Part shown: positions 61,601 through 64,000 of the stretch, piece by piece | Layout of the letters: the number at the start of each line of letters is the position of its first letter | Numbering within the stretch: position 1 is the first letter of the stretch | NCBI RefSeq assembly: GCF_028898845.1 | Contig: NZ_CP118574.1 | Coordinates: forward strand, 1,302,001-1,366,000 | Source: Streptomyces sp. WZ-12 | GTDB taxonomy: Bacteria; Actinomycetota; Actinomycetes; Streptomycetales; Streptomycetaceae | Direction of reading: 5' to 3' | DNA length: 64,000 nucleotides | Program-made: the position numbers and the translations under genes | The notes under the pieces: generated by a model | Told to the model about the DNA's origin: nothing | Database searches by the model: none | Seen by the model: the letters and a program-made list of their open reading frames with translations, nothing else

Positions 61601-64000
61601 CTGGGGCGCTTCTGAGCCTTCGCGGTGATCTCGCCCTGATGGGCGACAAGACCCGCATCACGTCCAAGGAAGCCGGTGCGGCTTTCGACGAGATGGGCTT
61701 TAAGGGCAAGGTCTCCGCTTCGGGTATCGCTGGTGCTTTCGACAAGTACATGAAGCAGCTCCCGAACTCGGTGAGCAAGGGCACGGTTAAGTCTCTCTCG
61801 ACTGCCGAGACCAATCTTGAGGACCTGTATAACGAGTTCGTTCAGAACGGCGGCAAGGTCAACAAGAACTGGCAAGGCACGTGGAGTAAGAACCTCTCGG
61901 TTCTGAGGAAGTCGAAGGACCCGCACATGCGGGCTATGGCTGACCTCTGGTCCGGCATGAAGTCTCAGTTCAAGCCGTCGGAAGCTAACAGCAAGCTGGA
62001 CTCAGCACTGCGAAGTCTCCCGAAGACCATCGACAAGAACCATGATTCCATCGTCAACGCCATGGAAAAGCTTGGTTCCGCTGCGGGCGACGCGTTCTCG
62101 GACGCGATCTCTCGCGCGATCAAGAAGGCAACCAGTGGTCTAGGAAACATCTTCGACCCGCTCCATATTGGTGGCCTCTTCGGCTCTGGCTCTTCCGGCA
62201 AGAAGGCGAAGGTCAAGCACTATGCCTCTGGCGGTATCGTTCCGGGCTATTCCCCCGGCAGGGATACCGTTCCGGCTGTCTTGTCTCCTGGTGAGGCCGT
62301 TCTCAGGCCGGAGGCCGTGAGGCTACTCGGTGCTGGAAACATCCTGGCTCTCAACAAGGCCGCTCAGGGCGGCAGTACTGGCGACGCCTCCAAGCAAGGC
62401 ATCCCGAACACTGCCGAGTCCCTGAAGCAGGCAGCGGAGAAGTCCAACCAGGTGTGGCTTCAGCAGATGAAGCCCGTGTTCGACAAGATCGACACCTATT
62501 TCACGGTGACGATGGTCGCCGCTGAGAAGGAGTACGTCACTCAGAACAAGTCGAACTGGGACCGGATCTCTCTGGATATCCAGACGTCTTGGGCAGCGAA
62601 GATCAAGCCGAGCCTTCAGGCTATCGGCCGCTACCTCGCGGTGGATCTGACCAACAGTGAGAAGCGGTTCCAGGCGTCGAACACGACCGTATGGGCGGGC
62701 GTCACGTCCACGGTGGCCGCCTCCTGGTCCAAGCTGAACGGCTCGTTCTCCTCGATCGAGCGTGGTGTTCGTGGGGTGCAGTCGCAGTTCCAGTCGTCGG
62801 CCTCGGCCATCAAGAGCGCCTGGGGCAACGCCATGAGCTTCGTGACCAGCTCCACCAGGAGCGCGGTGAACGGCCCGTACAACGGCGGTGCTGTGGCCAT
62901 GCTGGGGCAGATGGCGAAGCTCGCCGGCACCGGCAATCCCCTCAAGCCCGTGCACTTCGCTACGGGTGGCGTGGTGCCCGGTTACGCCCCTGGTGTGGAC
63001 ACGGTTCCGGCCGTGCTCAGTCCAGGGGAAGGGATCCTTCGTCCGGAGGTGGTTCGTGCCCTGGGCGCCGAGACGATCCACGCGTGGAACGCTGCCGCCA
63101 GGAGCGGGGGCAACATGTTCGCCAATGGCGGTGTCGTCGGCGAGAAGGCTCCGTTGAGCCTCACCGTGGACGGCGGTGGCTGGGTCAATCAGCACAAGAA
63201 CGACCCGTACAAGGGCTATTCGGATGCTCTGACTGCCGGCTGGAAGGCCGTGATCAATCCCGCTCTGGACAAGATCTCTGCTGCCTTCGGGACGGTGGGC
63301 CACATCCAGAAGGGCATGTTCGCCAAGACTCAGCCGATGGCGTCGAAGTGGGCCCAGTACATCGATGCCCACACGGCTCTTGCGGCTACCCAGTCCGCCA
63401 AGAACGCGATTGCTGTTGAGCGGTCGAGGTCTGAGTCTGGGTCGGCGAGTTGGTACAACCTCTGCGAGATGAATGCTGAGACGGCCTGGGGTCTCTCCGG
63501 CCTGTACCCCTCTGCGGCTGCCGCTTACCGGGCTTCCGGTGCTACCCGCGGGGACAAGAACATTCCTCCGGGTGCTGCCGTGTACTGGCCCAACATCGGT
63601 GGGGCCTTCGGGCACATCGCCCTCGCGGACACGACTCCGGGCTACGTGTGGTCGAACGATGTGCTCCGTAGGGGCTGCATTGACCGCGTGCCGATCTCCG
63701 CCATCGAACAGGGATGGGGTGCCGGCGTCGGCTACTGGGCACCGCGGATCGGCTCCCACACCATCAACGTCATGGGCGGTGGCTCCGGTGGGGGTCACTT
63801 CAACCCGTGGCCTGGCTCGCTGGTCACTCCCGACGGTGTCCTGCCGTACACGGGTGGCGGTGGCGTCCATGCGTCGCCGGCTAAGGCCAAGGGCATTGCT
63901 GTGGCCATGCTGAAGTCCCTCGGGTGGGATTCGCAGTTCTCTGCTCTTGAGCAGATGTGGACCAACGAATCCGGTTGGCGCTGGAATGCCACCAACCCCA
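58648..64000 (+). CDS. Tape measure protein with C-terminal cell-wall enzyme domains (runs off window)
   Basis: One frame, open from ATG 58648 to the window end (over 1780 codons). N-terminal coiled coil (to about 200), a TMP core with SVDDMYRLARILSSIKT and LMGVAINSKELNTLTMDGIP, hydrophobic helices near residues 510-590, two copies of a GG-V-PGY-PG-DTVPAVLSPGE motif (about 1195 and 1440), a CHAP-like Cys/His domain (Cys1606 in YNLCEMNAETAW, His1656 in FGHIALAD) and the start of an SLT domain (Glu1774 in MWTNESGW). It sets tail length and likely opens the cell wall at injection. Confidence 0.92.
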   Translation, partial: MAGNSGDINVGKGYVEVAPILNQKAMDAFASRVTKSLGAIGREGGKSFSASFAESLGKTDMAALGTRIGRSLSRGIVEGTAAAREALGSFNEAIERLSPTMGRLAVEVERTKQAEIGLAAAQERSAAATKEAATASKNLFTARMNLVRSENEQTLAESRLQRTLVANESAQERRAAAEAALQRQQLLSNRATDQSVSSMGRASTATSHLHNETTRLGNAIGGAGRGITHFVSGPLVAIGAGVLDVAVKFGDLRNRTIAAIEAFKGAKAANEMVDTIDQLSKKLPVSVDDMYRLARILSSIKTNVAPVTDEIHAMSNAIAAHHLTQSQANRAMIQFEHMLMGVAINSKELNTLTMDGIPAWDLLSRATGKNTDELKKMAATGGLLSKDVMPKLIKFLQTDKTYTDSAAAASESLQGQWILLKNTFKTGLVGPEVQGQVKGLAGSVGNLNSALENAFPVLIQFSGFVVDKSAAALRAVAKLGEEFGRLPPSVQTSIGKVMTAVALLGPGLVVIGKVTKGVGELKAMATALGSTQLVGRLRATAAGMTLLSAAEDEAAVSATALDVAMAPISAPVLAIAAGVAALAAGFAFAYDKSKPLRDAFSALGHALGSIGTAVSGNPDGTGNGGIKGAFSAFSDELYTDLKPIIDEVAGAIQGLANFIERHDHVIGASVASTVRIIVAALRVSWDWTKALGNVFMGLYYILTFQFGKAGKSFSAAWSNIADSFKVSTDAMARSTGDLIQAAKLDGIENKAQDNLKKYLHVVQTGGDAVLKTWKSNMRKMQDSESNAAWNMNVDMGSKLDGIFHAVLKNGGKITAEQSKQWKDTLAKVNQHGDAATKAMATHLDQWMKNISQATTETQRKIQLAAFGMGDAIKAVAANMKGVSFDKLTTDINKYGDQLTKAGLNTQQVIGTLISLESHGLNTKEAVGNLATQMSRLKEVGENPGLEQTISQVRGMTSQSQAAKVASHELGDTMGGFVVEAMKKGSGALLSLRGDLALMGDKTRITSKEAGAAFDEMGFKGKVSASGIAGAFDKYMKQLPNSVSKGTVKSLSTAETNLEDLYNEFVQNGGKVNKNWQGTWSKNLSVLRKSKDPHMRAMADLWSGMKSQFKPSEANSKLDSALRSLPKTIDKNHDSIVNAMEKLGSAAGDAFSDAISRAIKKATSGLGNIFDPLHIGGLFGSGSSGKKAKVKHYASGGIVPGYSPGRDTVPAVLSPGEAVLRPEAVRLLGAGNILALNKAAQGGSTGDASKQGIPNTAESLKQAAEKSNQVWLQQMKPVFDKIDTYFTVTMVAAEKEYVTQNKSNWDRISLDIQTSWAAKIKPSLQAIGRYLAVDLTNSEKRFQASNTTVWAGVTSTVAASWSKLNGSFSSIERGVRGVQSQFQSSASAIKSAWGNAMSFVTSSTRSAVNGPYNGGAVAMLGQMAKLAGTGNPLKPVHFATGGVVPGYAPGVDTVPAVLSPGEGILRPEVVRALGAETIHAWNAAARSGGNMFANGGVVGEKAPLSLTVDGGGWVNQHKNDPYKGYSDALTAGWKAVINPALDKISAAFGTVGHIQKGMFAKTQPMASKWAQYIDAHTALAATQSAKNAIAVERSRSESGSASWYNLCEMNAETAWGLSGLYPSAAAAYRASGATRGDKNIPPGAAVYWPNIGGAFGHIALADTTPGYVWSNDVLRRGCIDRVPISAIEQGWGAGVGYWAPRIGSHTINVMGGGSGGGHFNPWPGSLVTPDGVLPYTGGGGVHASPAKAKGIAVAMLKSLGWDSQFSALEQMWTNESGWRWNATNP

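Noticed and set aside
1..64000. CRISPR arrays, tRNA or rRNA genes, insertion sequences
   Set aside because: No regularly spaced direct repeats, no cloverleaf or rRNA-like stretches and no transposase frames were seen by reading; a tRNAscan or ISfinder search would be decisive.

Overview
The first 32.8 kb is very GC-rich and looks like Streptomyces chromosome. It shows strong third-position GC bias, GTG and TTG starts, SpoIIE-type phosphatases, a mycothiol-type DinB protein and small secreted proteins. The rest, from about 32.84 kb to the window end, is the left part of an integrated siphovirus prophage. It is visibly less GC-rich and densely packed, and it runs past position 64000.

Host part. 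Positions 88-6170 carry a CoA-thioester catabolic cluster in two divergent arms. One arm is thiolase, TetR regulator, SDR and a shrunken acyl-CoA dehydrogenase; the other is an enoyl-CoA hydratase-like enzyme and two acyl-CoA dehydrogenases. The first arm has the order of the actinobacterial KstR2 steroid C/D-ring (HIP) cluster, and a KstR2-box-like palindrome lies between the arms. Next come a PadR regulator, an LLM flavin oxidoreductase and an SDR/hydrolase chimera; a secreted M4 protease; an MFS exporter; an 8-oxoguanine deaminase-like amidohydrolase; a 2OG-Fe(II) dioxygenase; a DinB protein divergent from a MarR regulator; a four-carbon acid-sugar operon (DeoR regulator, DUF1537 kinase, PdxA-like dehydrogenase, MFS); two SpoIIE-type phosphatases; an APC permease; and an acyl-CoA ligase. 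A LigD-type polymerase-domain gene (PolDom) is cut at its 5' end by the prophage.

Prophage. A tyrosine integrase sits next to the attachment site. From 34.1 to 48.5 kb the genes run leftward: an excisionase-like protein, family A DNA polymerase, dCMP deaminase, ThyX, class II ribonucleotide reductase with its thioredoxin, a sigma-like protein, a split primase, a helicase-like ATPase, a DinD/KilAC antirepressor, a Cas4-like nuclease and a DNA-binding protein beside the control region. From 49.0 kb rightward come HNH nuclease, terminase, portal, scaffold, capsid, connectors, tail tube, Ig-like proteins, frameshifted tail chaperones and a tape measure protein that continues beyond the window. 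The gene set resembles R4/Lika-like Streptomyces siphoviruses (inference).

How it works together. The leftward genes supply deoxynucleotides and replicate DNA; the rightward genes build the particle. Nine copies of one directional sequence each stand at the head of a leftward transcription unit, which suggests coordinated control of early genes. The large terminase changes frame exactly at its Walker A motif, so the prophage is either defective or uses recoding there.
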